NCBI RefSeq assembly: GCF_016862075.1
Contig: NZ_BOMG01000127.1
Coordinates: forward strand, 1-48,085
Source: Actinoplanes couchii
GTDB taxonomy: Bacteria; Actinomycetota; Actinomycetes; Mycobacteriales; Micromonosporaceae
Direction of reading: 5' to 3'
Length of the DNA: 48,085 nucleotides
Part shown: positions 8,164-15,849 of the stretch, one piece after another
Layout of the letters: the number at the start of each line of letters is the position of its first letter
How positions within the stretch are numbered: the first letter of the stretch is position 1
Translations under genes and position numbers: made by a program
The notes under the pieces: generated by a model
Databases searched by the model: none
Told to the model about the DNA's origin: nothing
Seen by the model: the letters and a program-made list of their open reading frames with translations, nothing else

Positions 8164-9372
8164 ATGAGGAGACCAACCGTCTTCCGCTGGATAGCCGCGG
8201 GCTCCACCGTGGCTGCCTCGGCCGCGATCGCGCTGTCGCTGCCCGCCGGGAGCGCCTACGCCGCCGACAACCTGAGCCTCGGCGGGGACGCCGACGGGTC
8301 CAGCAAGGCCAGCGGCACCAGTTACGGCAACGTCCGGGACGGCAACACCGCCACCTACTGGGCGCCGGGCAGCACCACCGGCTACGTCTCGGTCAAGTGG
8401 AGCAGCGCCACCACGGTGTCCTCGGCGGTCATCAAACAGGCCTCTGGCGGCGGCACCATCAGCGCCTGGCGTGTCCTCAACGCCGACTCCGGCTCGGTGC
8501 TGACCAGCGGCAGCGGCAGCCCGAGCACCATCTCGTTCACCTCCACCTCGCTGAAGAAGCTGACGTTCGAGATCACCAGCGCGTCGGCGGCGCCGCGGAT
8601 CGCCGAGTTCGAGACGTACTCCAGCGGCGGTGGCACCACCCCGACGACCAGCCCCACCGCCGGGCCCAGCCCCAGCCCGACCAGCGGCACCGGCACCCCG
8701 ACCGGCGCCTGGCCGTCGTCGCAGGGCAACGTGTCGGTCTCCGGCACCGTCCCGGTGTCCGGGGTCTACGACGGTGGCATGAAGACGTTCTGCTGCATCG
8801 GTGACGGTTCGCAGAACGAGTCGCAGGACCCGATGTTCTCCATCGCCAACGGCGGCACCCTGCAGAACGTCATCATCGGCTCCCCGGCCGGCGACGGCGT
8901 GCACTGCGAGGGCACCTGCACGATCCGCAACGTGTGGTGGAACGACATCGGCGAGGACGCCGCCACGTTCAAGGGCACCGGCGGCGGTACGAGCTACGTG
9001 ATCGGTGGCGGCGCCCGGTCGGGCAGTGACAAGACGTTCCAGCACAACGGGAACGGCACCGTCAACATCTCCGGCTTCTACCTGAGCGGCTCCGGCAAGC
9101 TCTACCGGGGCTGCGGCAACTGCACCAACTCGTACCAGCGGCACGTGAAGATCGACAACGTGCTGCTCAACGACATCGACATGGTCGCCGGCATCAACAC
9201 CAACTGGGGCGACACCGCCACCATCACCCGGGTCACCCTGACCAACAGCTCCAGCGCCACCGTCTGCGGCCAGTACCAGGGTGTCGCCAAGGGCAGCGAG
9301 CCGAAGTACCTGGGCGAGGGCTGGAACAACAGCAACTGCAAGGTCACCCAGGCCGACATCACCCGTAAGTAG
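8164..9372 (+). CDS. Secreted pectate lyase (PL3-type) with N-terminal carbohydrate-binding module
   Basis: A 402-residue secreted enzyme. A signal peptide ends near residue 34 (LPAGSAYA/ADN). Residues about 36-155 look like an F5/8-type C or CBM32-like beta-sandwich (DGNTATYWAPGS, YVSVKWSS). A Pro/Ser/Thr linker follows (GGGTTPTTSPTAGPSPSPT). The C-terminal ~210 residues are a family-3 polysaccharide lyase beta-helix with family-typical stretches GVYDGGMKTF, DGVHCEGTCTIRNVWW, GEDAATFKG and GKTFQHNG-like DKTFQHNG. PL3 enzymes cleave polygalacturonate in plant cell walls with calcium. Cysteine pairs in the catalytic part are consistent with export. Expression is probably controlled by the LacI-type operator just upstream. 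A hairpin terminator follows. Confidence 0.92.
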   Translation: MRRPTVFRWIAAGSTVAASAAIALSLPAGSAYAADNLSLGGDADGSSKASGTSYGNVRDGNTATYWAPGSTTGYVSVKWSSATTVSSAVIKQASGGGTISAWRVLNADSGSVLTSGSGSPSTISFTSTSLKKLTFEITSASAAPRIAEFETYSSGGGTTPTTSPTAGPSPSPTSGTGTPTGAWPSSQGNVSVSGTVPVSGVYDGGMKTFCCIGDGSQNESQDPMFSIANGGTLQNVIIGSPAGDGVHCEGTCTIRNVWWNDIGEDAATFKGTGGGTSYVIGGGARSGSDKTFQHNGNGTVNISGFYLSGSGKLYRGCGNCTNSYQRHVKIDNVLLNDIDMVAGINTNWGDTATITRVTLTNSSSATVCGQYQGVAKGSEPKYLGEGWNNSNCKVTQADITRK

Positions 9373-9389
9373 CAACGGCGGGTCCGTCC

Positions 9390-9422
9390 GGTGGGTTCGG
9401 CGCGAGTCGCACCGAACCCACC
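9390..9422 (+). terminator. Hairpin terminator after pectate lyase gene
   Basis: Perfect 11-bp stem ggtgggttcgg / ccgaacccacc (9390-9400 and 9412-9422) with an 11-base loop begins 17 bp after the lyase stop. There is no T tract, as is common for actinobacterial terminators. Confidence 0.6.
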
Positions 9423-9543
9423 ACTCGGCGGTGGCACGGTCCTGCGATCCTCGATGGACATGACCGGGATCCGTACCGCAGAGCTGAGGTTGTTGCCCTG
9501 GCGCCCGCGTGTTCGTGGGATAGAGGTCCCTGAGGATCTCGCC

Positions 9544-10269
9544 ATGCTCGATTTCGATGACCTGATCGGTGGTGCCATCGGCTTCGTGGTCTGGTTGTTC
9601 GTCGTGCTGCTCGCTTTCGGCATTCTGCCGTTCTTGCTGTTCCCGCTCGAGGTCGCGGTGCTGCTGGTGTTCGTCCCCGGCTTCTACCTGCTCCGGATGG
9701 TCGGGGTGACGACCTGGCCGGTGGTCGTCCGCAACCCGGCCGGCGAGGTCGTCCGGGTCGAGCGGCACCGCTGGCTGCACCGGGCCCTGGCCCGCCGCGA
9801 CGCCCTCCGAAAACCAAAGGATCAAGAGATGGGATGGGTGACGACCCTGTGGTCGCGGGGAGAGGCGCCGTGTGACGGCATCTACTGGCCGGACGACACC
9901 GGCCGCGAGTTCGACACGGACGGCACCAAGCTCACCCGGGTCACGTTCGGTGGCCCGATCGATGTCCTCCGGCAGGCCCGGGAGAATCCGGACGACACCA
10001 TGAAGGTCGATCACTCGACTGTGGAACTTCCGGACGGCAGACATCTCCGGTACGGCGAGGGCCCGCTGGGCAGCGACGGCATGTTCGCGCTCGTGGAGCC
10101 GGACGGCACGCTCGTCTTCGTCGTCGCACTCACCGACTCGAACCCGTTCGAGAAGGCCACCGTCGACGGGCACAAGGTGTACCTCAGCAACAACCACCGC
10201 AACAGCAACAACGAACGCAACACGCTCGAGATCGACCTGTCCGATCCTCGCTTCTACGGCCCGGAGTGA
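9544..10269 (+). CDS. Membrane-anchored protein of unknown function
   Basis: A 241-residue protein. Residues about 8-55 form two strongly hydrophobic helices (IGGAIGFVVWLFVVLLAFGILPFLLF, EVAVLLVFVPGFYLL). The rest is soluble, with a WRxxRR-like basic patch (VRVERHRWLHRALARRDALRK) and beta-rich sequence near the C-terminus (VDHSTVELPDGRHLRYGEGPL). I recognise no enzyme motif. The frame is open upstream to 9391, but ATG 9544 is preceded by tgagg at good distance. It is followed after 12 bp by the LacI-type gene on the same strand, so the two may share a transcript. Confidence 0.6.
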   Translation: MLDFDDLIGGAIGFVVWLFVVLLAFGILPFLLFPLEVAVLLVFVPGFYLLRMVGVTTWPVVVRNPAGEVVRVERHRWLHRALARRDALRKPKDQEMGWVTTLWSRGEAPCDGIYWPDDTGREFDTDGTKLTRVTFGGPIDVLRQARENPDDTMKVDHSTVELPDGRHLRYGEGPLGSDGMFALVEPDGTLVFVVALTDSNPFEKATVDGHKVYLSNNHRNSNNERNTLEIDLSDPRFYGPE

Positions 10270-10281
10270 AAAGATCCGGGG

Positions 10282-11298
10282 ATGGGCAATCCGACGCTGC
10301 ACGACGTGGCGCGCAGGGCCGGGGTGGGCAAGTCCACCGTGTCGAACGTGCTGGCAGGTACCGGCCGCCCGTCTGAGGCGACCCGGGAGAAGGTCCTCGC
10401 GGCGGTCGCCGAGCTGGGCTACGCACCGAACCGGGCGGCCCGGCTGCTGCGCGGCGGCCGGACCGGGGTGGTCGGCGTCTACGTGCCGGGCAACCCGTCG
10501 CTGTCGGAGTACTACATGCGGTTCGTGTTCGGGGTGATGGAGCCGCTGTCCGCGCGTGGCCGGGACACGGTGATCCTCAGCGGCGCCGACCGCAGCACCC
10601 TGCCGCCGATGGACGGGGTGATCCTGTCCGATCCGGACGAGACCGATCCGGCGATCGCCGCGCTGCTGGCCTCGGGCCTGCCCACGGTGTGTTTCGAGCG
10701 GCCCTTCGGAACCTCGGTGAGCAGTCCGGACATAGTGCTCTGGTGTGATCACCGGGCGGCGCTGACCACGGTCCTGGACGACATGCGGGCCGCCGGTGGG
10801 CGGTGGCCGGCGTTGATGATCCCGCCGGAGACCGGGGACTGGACGGCGCAGCTGGGTGTGGCCTACCGGGACTGGTGTGCCCGGCACGGGGTCACGCCGG
10901 TGATCGGGAGTGTCGACTGGATACCGACTCCGGCCCAGCTCGACACGGTCGCCGACACGCTGCTCACCGAGCATCCGGGGATCGACGGGCTGGTCTGCGG
11001 GCCGGTGGACACCGCGCCGGCCGTGCTGCCCACCCTGCGACGGCACGGCCGGACGGTCGGCGTGGACTTCCAGCTGGCCACCGGCACCGAGTCGACCGCC
11101 GCCCGGCTGGGGCAGCCGCCGATCACCGCGATCGACATCGACCCCCTGGAAGCGGGCCGCCGGTGTGCGGCGCTGCTGGACGGGCTGCTCACCGGCGAGC
11201 CGGGTGGCGAGATCGAGCATCCGGTGACGGTGCACCGCCGGGGCTCTACAGTCCTCGGCGCGCCAGCTCCTCCTCCACCTTCTCGCCGGCGACGGTGA
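10282..11298 (+). CDS. LacI-family transcriptional regulator
   Basis: A 338-residue repressor. The N-terminal helix-turn-helix and hinge are classical (TLHDVARRAGVGKSTVSNVL, then GYAPNRAARLLRGGRTGVVG). A periplasmic-binding-protein-like effector domain follows (VVGVYVPGN, FVFGVMEPLSARGRD, SGLPTVCFERPF, IDIDPLEAGRRCAALL). The effector is unknown; given the pectate lyase and the perfect LacI-type operator at 8102-8119, a pectin-derived sugar is a reasonable inference. Its 3' end overlaps the convergent siderophore-interacting protein gene by about 53 bp; the last residues (APPPPSRRRR) come from that overlap and look poorly constrained. Confidence 0.9.
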   Translation: MGNPTLHDVARRAGVGKSTVSNVLAGTGRPSEATREKVLAAVAELGYAPNRAARLLRGGRTGVVGVYVPGNPSLSEYYMRFVFGVMEPLSARGRDTVILSGADRSTLPPMDGVILSDPDETDPAIAALLASGLPTVCFERPFGTSVSSPDIVLWCDHRAALTTVLDDMRAAGGRWPALMIPPETGDWTAQLGVAYRDWCARHGVTPVIGSVDWIPTPAQLDTVADTLLTEHPGIDGLVCGPVDTAPAVLPTLRRHGRTVGVDFQLATGTESTAARLGQPPITAIDIDPLEAGRRCAALLDGLLTGEPGGEIEHPVTVHRRGSTVLGAPAPPPPSRRRR

Positions 11299-12046
11299 TC
11301 GAGTCGCCGTTGTCGACGCAAGCCTGGTAGAACCGTTCGATCTCGGTGCTGACGGCGGCGTACCGGCGTTCCCAGTTCTCCGCCTCGGCCCGCCAGTAGC
11401 CGACCGCGGTGATCTGGTCCCGCTGGAAGCCGTGCACGTCCCGCCAGTGTGAACGGACCTTGCGGGCCTCACTGGTCTCCCCGGCGAACCAGACGTAACC
11501 GCGGCCCGGCGGCGGTTCGAAATCGTCAGATAGTACACGCGGATGGTCAAGATACGCGGGATCGTCCTCGACGGCCCGCACCATGATCGGAACCGGACTG
11601 TCGTGCTGTTCCACGATCCGGGCCACCGCGGGCAGCCCGGTCAGGTCGGTGATCAGCAGGATCCAGTCGGTGTTCGCCGGCGGTTTGTACCAGCCCCGCT
11701 GTCGCCACAGCACCAGGCCGTCCCCGGGTGACGCGTTCTCCGCCCAGTTCGACGCGACACCGGTGCCGTGCCGGGCGAAGTCGATCACCAGGCTGTCGGG
11801 CGAGACAGACCGGATCGTGTAGTTCCGGCCGATCGGCGCATTCGGTAGACCGTGATACCCCCACACCCCGTCGATGCAGGTCATCAGCGGGGGAGAGGAC
11901 TCGCCGGCTCGCGGGAAGTAGAGCGTGACCGATTCGTCGGGCGTACCCAAGGAAAGGAATGAAGCCAGGCCTGGACCGCCCACCTCGACCCGGATGAAGT
12001 GTGAGCCGACCGGACGGACCGCGAGAACCGACACGTGCCAGGTCAT
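11246..12046 (-). CDS. Siderophore-interacting protein (FAD-dependent ferric-siderophore reductase)
   Basis: A 266-residue flavoprotein of the SIP/ViuB family, which releases iron from ferric siderophores in the cytoplasm using NAD(P)H. The FAD-binding motif RNYTIRS is present after a beta-barrel start (SHFIRVEVGGPGLASF), followed by DFARHGTGVASNWAENASPGD and the NAD(P)H-domain sequence WILLITDLTGLPAVARIVEQ; the C-terminal FAGETSEARKVRSHW and ITAVGYWRAEAENW are also family-typical. ATG 12044-12046 overlaps the stop of the upstream binding-protein gene (ATGA), so the two are translationally coupled and both fall under the iron box at 13112. Confidence 0.92.
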   Translation of the reverse strand: MTWHVSVLAVRPVGSHFIRVEVGGPGLASFLSLGTPDESVTLYFPRAGESSPPLMTCIDGVWGYHGLPNAPIGRNYTIRSVSPDSLVIDFARHGTGVASNWAENASPGDGLVLWRQRGWYKPPANTDWILLITDLTGLPAVARIVEQHDSPVPIMVRAVEDDPAYLDHPRVLSDDFEPPPGRGYVWFAGETSEARKVRSHWRDVHGFQRDQITAVGYWRAEAENWERRYAAVSTEIERFYQACVDNGDSITVAGEKVEEELARRGL

Positions 12047-13065
12047 TTGGCGCTGAAATCGCTGGTGGTGGCCACGTCGCCGTCGACCGCCGCGGCGAGC
12101 GCCGGGACGATCGTGTCGATGACGTAGGGCAGGCTGAGCACCGAGGAGAACGAGAACGCGCCGTTGGCCTCCTGGCCGAGGAAGACGTCGCGGCCCTCCT
12201 TGTGCACGGCCCGGTCGGTGTAGAGCGGGTTGGCCAGCAGCTGCTTGATCAGCGCGTCGTCGGGCGCCTCGGACCAGACCGCGACCTTGACGTCGAGCAG
12301 GTCGAAGCGTTCCTTGCTGATCGTGTAGTAGTCGTTGGCGTTGTCGGTCAGCTTGCCGACCTCGTCGCTCATGGTCAGTCCCAGGTCGAGCAGCACCTGA
12401 CTGCCGGTGGCGTTCGGGCTGAAGATGTAGAACTGGCCCTCGAAACCGGAGGCGAACACCGTGGACGCGCCCTTGAGCTGCGGGTATTTGGTGCTCGCGG
12501 CGGCCAGCCGGGTCTCCAGGTCGGTCACCATCTTCTCGGCTTCGGCGCTCCTGCCGAGGATCTGGCCGGCCTTGCGGGTCTTGTCCTGCCAGGTGACGGC
12601 CCACGGGTCGTCGGCGCTGGGCTGCGCCACGGTCGGCGCGATCTTGTTGAGGGTGTCGAACTGTTCCTGGGTCAGACCGGCTGAGACGCCGACGATGACG
12701 TCCGGGTCCAGTCCCAGGATCTGCTCGTAGTCCAGGTCGGCGCGGGGCAGCACGGTCGGCTTCGCGCCCTTGAGGTACGACTGGGCCCACGGCCAGGTGG
12801 CGGACGGCTGATCGCCGTACCAGTCCCGGATCGCCACCGGCACCGTGCCGAGCGCCAGGTAGTAGTCCTGTTCGGAGTAGCCGACCACGACGACCCGCTC
12901 GGGTTTCGCCTCGAGGACGGTCTTGCCGAAGGCGTGGTCGACGGTGACCGGGAAGGTGTCACCCGCTGCCGAGGCGCTGGACTCCGGTGTCGTGGCGGCA
13001 TCGCCGCAGCCGGCGAGGGCGAGAAAAAGTGTCGTCGCGGCGAGCGCGCGTTTGAGTGCAGACAT
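12043..13065 (-). CDS. Iron-siderophore substrate-binding lipoprotein (second system)
   Basis: A 340-residue FecB/FepB-type binding protein. It begins with a signal peptide and lipobox LAGC, so it should be a surface lipoprotein. The domain starts with FPVTVDHAFGKTVLEAKPERVVVVGYSEQDYYLALG, standard for the family, and includes YEQILGLDPDVIVGVSAGLT. It is the first gene of a two-gene operon with the siderophore-interacting protein and is divergent from two permease genes. The shared 99-bp intergenic region carries one IdeR box, so both directions should be iron-repressed together. Confidence 0.92.
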   Translation of the reverse strand: MSALKRALAATTLFLALAGCGDAATTPESSASAAGDTFPVTVDHAFGKTVLEAKPERVVVVGYSEQDYYLALGTVPVAIRDWYGDQPSATWPWAQSYLKGAKPTVLPRADLDYEQILGLDPDVIVGVSAGLTQEQFDTLNKIAPTVAQPSADDPWAVTWQDKTRKAGQILGRSAEAEKMVTDLETRLAAASTKYPQLKGASTVFASGFEGQFYIFSPNATGSQVLLDLGLTMSDEVGKLTDNANDYYTISKERFDLLDVKVAVWSEAPDDALIKQLLANPLYTDRAVHKEGRDVFLGQEANGAFSFSSVLSLPYVIDTIVPALAAAVDGDVATTSDFSAK

Positions 13066-13111
13066 GTGTCGTGTCTTTCGCGTGGGGGCTGATCAAGGGG
13101 GCGTGCCGCCG

Positions 13112-13130
13112 TTAGGGTAGCCTAACCTGA
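13112..13130. promoter_or_regulatory. IdeR/DtxR iron box in divergent promoter region
   Basis: ttagggtagcctaacctga matches the 19-bp IdeR consensus at 16 positions. It lies between the divergent binding-protein gene (start 13065) and permease genes (start 13165), placed to control both. Confidence 0.85.
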
Positions 13131-13164
13131 CTTAAAGATGGAACGTTCCACCGGAGTGCTTTGG

Positions 13165-14124
13165 ATGACACGACGAGCCGGACTCGCAGCCTGCGTGCTG
13201 CTGCTGGGGGTGACGATCGTTCTCGGACTCGCCATCGGCGCCCGGGACCTGTCCTGGGACGTGGTGCTGCACGCGCTGCGCACCCGCGAGGGCGAGGCCG
13301 GCGAGATCGTCTGGGCGGTCCGGATCCCGCGCACGATCCTGGCGCTCTGCGTCGGCGCCGCCCTCGGCGTGGCCGGCGCCCTCATGCAGGCCCTGACCCG
13401 CAACCCGCTCGCCGACCCCGGACTGCTCGGTGTCAACGCGGGCGCCGCCGCCGCGGTCGTCCTCGGCGTGGTCCTCGGACTGCCCGACGGCGACGTACCC
13501 CGGCTGATCCTGGCCCTGATCGGCGCCGGACTCGCATCGGCCCTGGTGATGGCACTCGGGCACAGCCTGATCCTGGCCGGCGCGGCGATCACCGCCACCC
13601 TCACCGGCCTGGTCGCCGGGATCACCCTGCTCGACCAGAACGCGTTCGACCACTACCGCTTCTGGGTCGTCGGCACACTCGCCGATCAAACCCTCGACCT
13701 GCTGCGGTACGCCGGACCGGTACTGCTGGCCGGCCTGGTCATCGCGGTCGGGGTCGGCCGGGTGCTGGACGTGATCGCGCTCGGTGACGACAGTGGGGCC
13801 GCCCTCGGCGCGAACCCGGCCCGCACCCGCCTGTGGGGCCTGACCGCCGTCGCGCTGCTGTGCGGGGCGGCCACCGCGCTGGTCGGCCCGATCGGCTTCC
13901 TCGGCCTGGCCGTCCCGCACGCGGCCCGCCTGATCTGCGGCGCGCGACAGCGCTGGATCCTGGCGTACAGCGCAATCCTCGGTCCTCTGGTCCTCCTCGC
14001 CGCCGACGTGCTCGGCCGCATCGCCGCCCGCCCCGGCGAGATCGAGGTCGCGATCGTGATGGGCCTGATCGGAGCACCGGTGTTCATCGCCCTGGCGCGC
14101 ACCCGGAAGGTGGCGGACCTGTGA
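13165..14124 (+). CDS. FecCD-type siderophore permease, first subunit
   Basis: A 319-residue integral membrane permease with about ten hydrophobic helices. Family motifs seen are RIPRTILALCVGAALGVAGALMQALTRNPLADPGLLGVNAGA near the N-terminus and LVGPIGFLGLAVPHAARL, which contacts the ATPase. An in-frame ATG at 13138 exists but lies only 8 bp from the iron box; ATG 13165 is preferred because ggag (13153-13156) precedes it at good spacing. Its stop overlaps the start of the next permease gene. The two form a heteromeric channel with the 12043-13065 binding protein. Confidence 0.9.
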   Translation: MTRRAGLAACVLLLGVTIVLGLAIGARDLSWDVVLHALRTREGEAGEIVWAVRIPRTILALCVGAALGVAGALMQALTRNPLADPGLLGVNAGAAAAVVLGVVLGLPDGDVPRLILALIGAGLASALVMALGHSLILAGAAITATLTGLVAGITLLDQNAFDHYRFWVVGTLADQTLDLLRYAGPVLLAGLVIAVGVGRVLDVIALGDDSGAALGANPARTRLWGLTAVALLCGAATALVGPIGFLGLAVPHAARLICGARQRWILAYSAILGPLVLLAADVLGRIAARPGEIEVAIVMGLIGAPVFIALARTRKVADL

Positions 14125-15083
14125 GGCGCCCGGCCGTCGTCGTCACCGTGCTGCTCGCCACCGCGCTGGTGCTGGCCGTGGTCGCGGTCGCCACCGGCAC
14201 CCTGCCGATCCCGCTCGCCGACCTGTGGGCGGCGCTCATCGGGGACGGTGACCGTAGGACGCTGTTCGTCCTGCGGGAGCTGCGCGGGCCCCGGATCGGG
14301 CTGGCGCTGATCGTCGGGGCGGCGCTCGGGGCCGCCGGGGCGCTGTTCCAGAGCGTCACCCGCAACCCGCTCGGCAGCCCCGACATCGTCGGGTTCACCA
14401 GCGGCGCCGCGACCGGGGCACTGGTCGCGATCCTGGTGCTGCCGGCCGGGGTGATCTCCGCCGGGGCCGGTGCGGTCGCCGGTGGTTTCGCGGTCGCGCT
14501 GGTCTCGGTGCTGACCGGCGGCACCGGGCGGCGGCTGATCCTGGTCGGCATCGGGCTGGCGGCGTTCCTCACCTCGGTCAACTCGTTCCTGCTCACCCGG
14601 GCGAGCATCACCGAGGCGCAGAACGCCGGGGTGTGGCTGGTAGGCAGCCTCAACGGGCGCGGCTCGCACCTTCTGATGAGCGCGATCCTGACGTTCGCCC
14701 TGCTGCCGCTTGCGGCGTGGTACGGTCGCGGGCTGACGATCCTGGAGATGGGGGACGACAAAGCCCAATCCCTGGGCGTACGCCCGGACCACCAGCGGTT
14801 GATCGCCATCGCCGTCGGTATCGGGCTGACCGGCGCCGCAGTGGCGGCGGCCGGCCCGGTCGGTTTCGTCGCCCTGGCCGCGCCCCAGCTGGCCCGCCGC
14901 CTCACCCGGGTGGCGTCCCCGATGCCGGTGGTGTCCGCGCTGGTCGGGGCGGTGCTGCTGCTGGCCGCCGACATGCTGGCCCAGCGGGTCCTGACACCCC
15001 AGCAGATCCCGGTCGGCGCGATGACCGGTTTCCTCGGCGGTATCTACCTGATCATGCTGCTGCGCCGCCGCACCAGGCTCTGA
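14121..15083 (+). CDS. FecCD-type siderophore permease, second subunit
   Basis: A 320-residue permease partner. It starts at a GTG (14121) that overlaps the stop of the previous gene, giving RRPAVVVTVLLATALVLAVV as first helix. Family motifs: LRGPRIGLALIVGAALGAAGALFQSVTRNPLGSPDIVGF and AAGPVGFVALAAPQLARRL. No ATP-binding protein gene follows; the next genes belong to an unrelated accessory block. The ATPase at 2111-2932 could complete the transporter, or the original ATPase was lost or lies elsewhere. Confidence 0.92.
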   Translation: MRRPAVVVTVLLATALVLAVVAVATGTLPIPLADLWAALIGDGDRRTLFVLRELRGPRIGLALIVGAALGAAGALFQSVTRNPLGSPDIVGFTSGAATGALVAILVLPAGVISAGAGAVAGGFAVALVSVLTGGTGRRLILVGIGLAAFLTSVNSFLLTRASITEAQNAGVWLVGSLNGRGSHLLMSAILTFALLPLAAWYGRGLTILEMGDDKAQSLGVRPDHQRLIAIAVGIGLTGAAVAAAGPVGFVALAAPQLARRLTRVASPMPVVSALVGAVLLLAADMLAQRVLTPQQIPVGAMTGFLGGIYLIMLLRRRTRL

Positions 15084-15423
15084 GGTGCGTGAGTCGCGCG
15101 ATCGTAATGCGTAGGTTGTCGACTCTTGTCATCGTTGTGCAACTGCTCGCGTCTGTTTCCTTCATGTACACGGACGATCTTGCGGGCCAAGCTCGACGAG
15201 CCTCAACCTGTTACACCAAGACCGGGCACCGCGAGGGACCTCTAGCGCCACCACGCCCCGAGGCGATTTGGAGGTCACCTACTTCGCACACGGGCTGCAA
15301 GCCCGACCGGGATGGCCAGTTCCTGTCGGGCCCGCTGGCCCCTGCCGTGCCGGGCGGACGGACTGTCCGCCGACTGCCCATCAAGCGGGCCATTGCTATG
15401 CGCGGAACCGTCATAATGGATCC
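15084..15423. other. Gene-free stretch at the left edge of the accessory block
   Basis: About 340 bp with no coding frame I can support. It marks a visible change from very GC-rich iron-uptake genes to DNA with more A/T-ending codons. No integrase, tRNA or clear repeat is seen here. Confidence 0.5.
15412..15417 (+). promoter_or_regulatory. Candidate -10 box, leaderless start
   Basis: CATAAT ends six bases before ATG 15424, the spacing expected if transcription begins at the start codon. No Shine-Dalgarno sequence is evident and no good -35 is visible. Confidence 0.35.
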
Positions 15424-15849
15424 ATGAAGAAGCCAGTACGGATAGCGATCTCCGCAGCTGGGGCGATAGCGGGAATCGCGGCGACGGCCGTGTGTGTCAT
15501 CCTGCTGGCACGGCAGGGTCTGGACCGCGCGGAGAAGATTCTATCCATCGCCTCGTGCTTGTTCACGTTCGCCGGTTTCGCGTTGAGCTGGCTGACCTGG
15601 CGTAGGACCGCGCCGGCTCTCCCCGAAGCTCCCGCTACCACCTCGTCCGGGCCGGCCTCGGTAGCCGTGACAGGGAGCAGCAGTGGCTCCATAGATGCCG
15701 AGGCGTCTGACGTCGACACTCCTCAAGGCACCCCTGCCGCCCCCGCCAGCGGAGTGCACGCGACCGGTGCGGGCTCAGTCGCGGTAGGCGGCGATAACGA
15801 CGGCCAGATCCGTACCAGAGTGACGGGTTGGCGGGGCAAGAAGCCATGA
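15424..15849 (+). CDS. Small two-helix membrane protein with two Gly/Val/Asn signalling-like motifs
   Basis: A 141-residue protein of unknown family. Two hydrophobic helices (about residues 7-28 and 39-58) form a membrane hairpin. The soluble C-terminal half is low-complexity and holds two copies of a motif shared with the next three genes: GPASVAVTGSSSGSIDAEA (about 76-94) and GSVAVGGDNDGQIRTRVTG (117-135). This layout, a membrane module followed by a short beta-prone motif, resembles effectors paired with NLR-like proteins through bacterial amyloid signalling sequences; that role is inference. ATG 15846 of the next gene overlaps its stop (ATGA). It may instead simply be an anchor for the neighbouring NTPases. 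Confidence 0.6.
   Translation: MKKPVRIAISAAGAIAGIAATAVCVILLARQGLDRAEKILSIASCLFTFAGFALSWLTWRRTAPALPEAPATTSSGPASVAVTGSSSGSIDAEASDVDTPQGTPAAPASGVHATGAGSVAVGGDNDGQIRTRVTGWRGKKP

Noticed and set aside
8092..11550. Very long reverse-strand open frame (about 1150 codons)
   Set aside because: It is Arg/Gly/Pro/His-rich and lies opposite four well-supported genes; typical GC-rich shadow reading.
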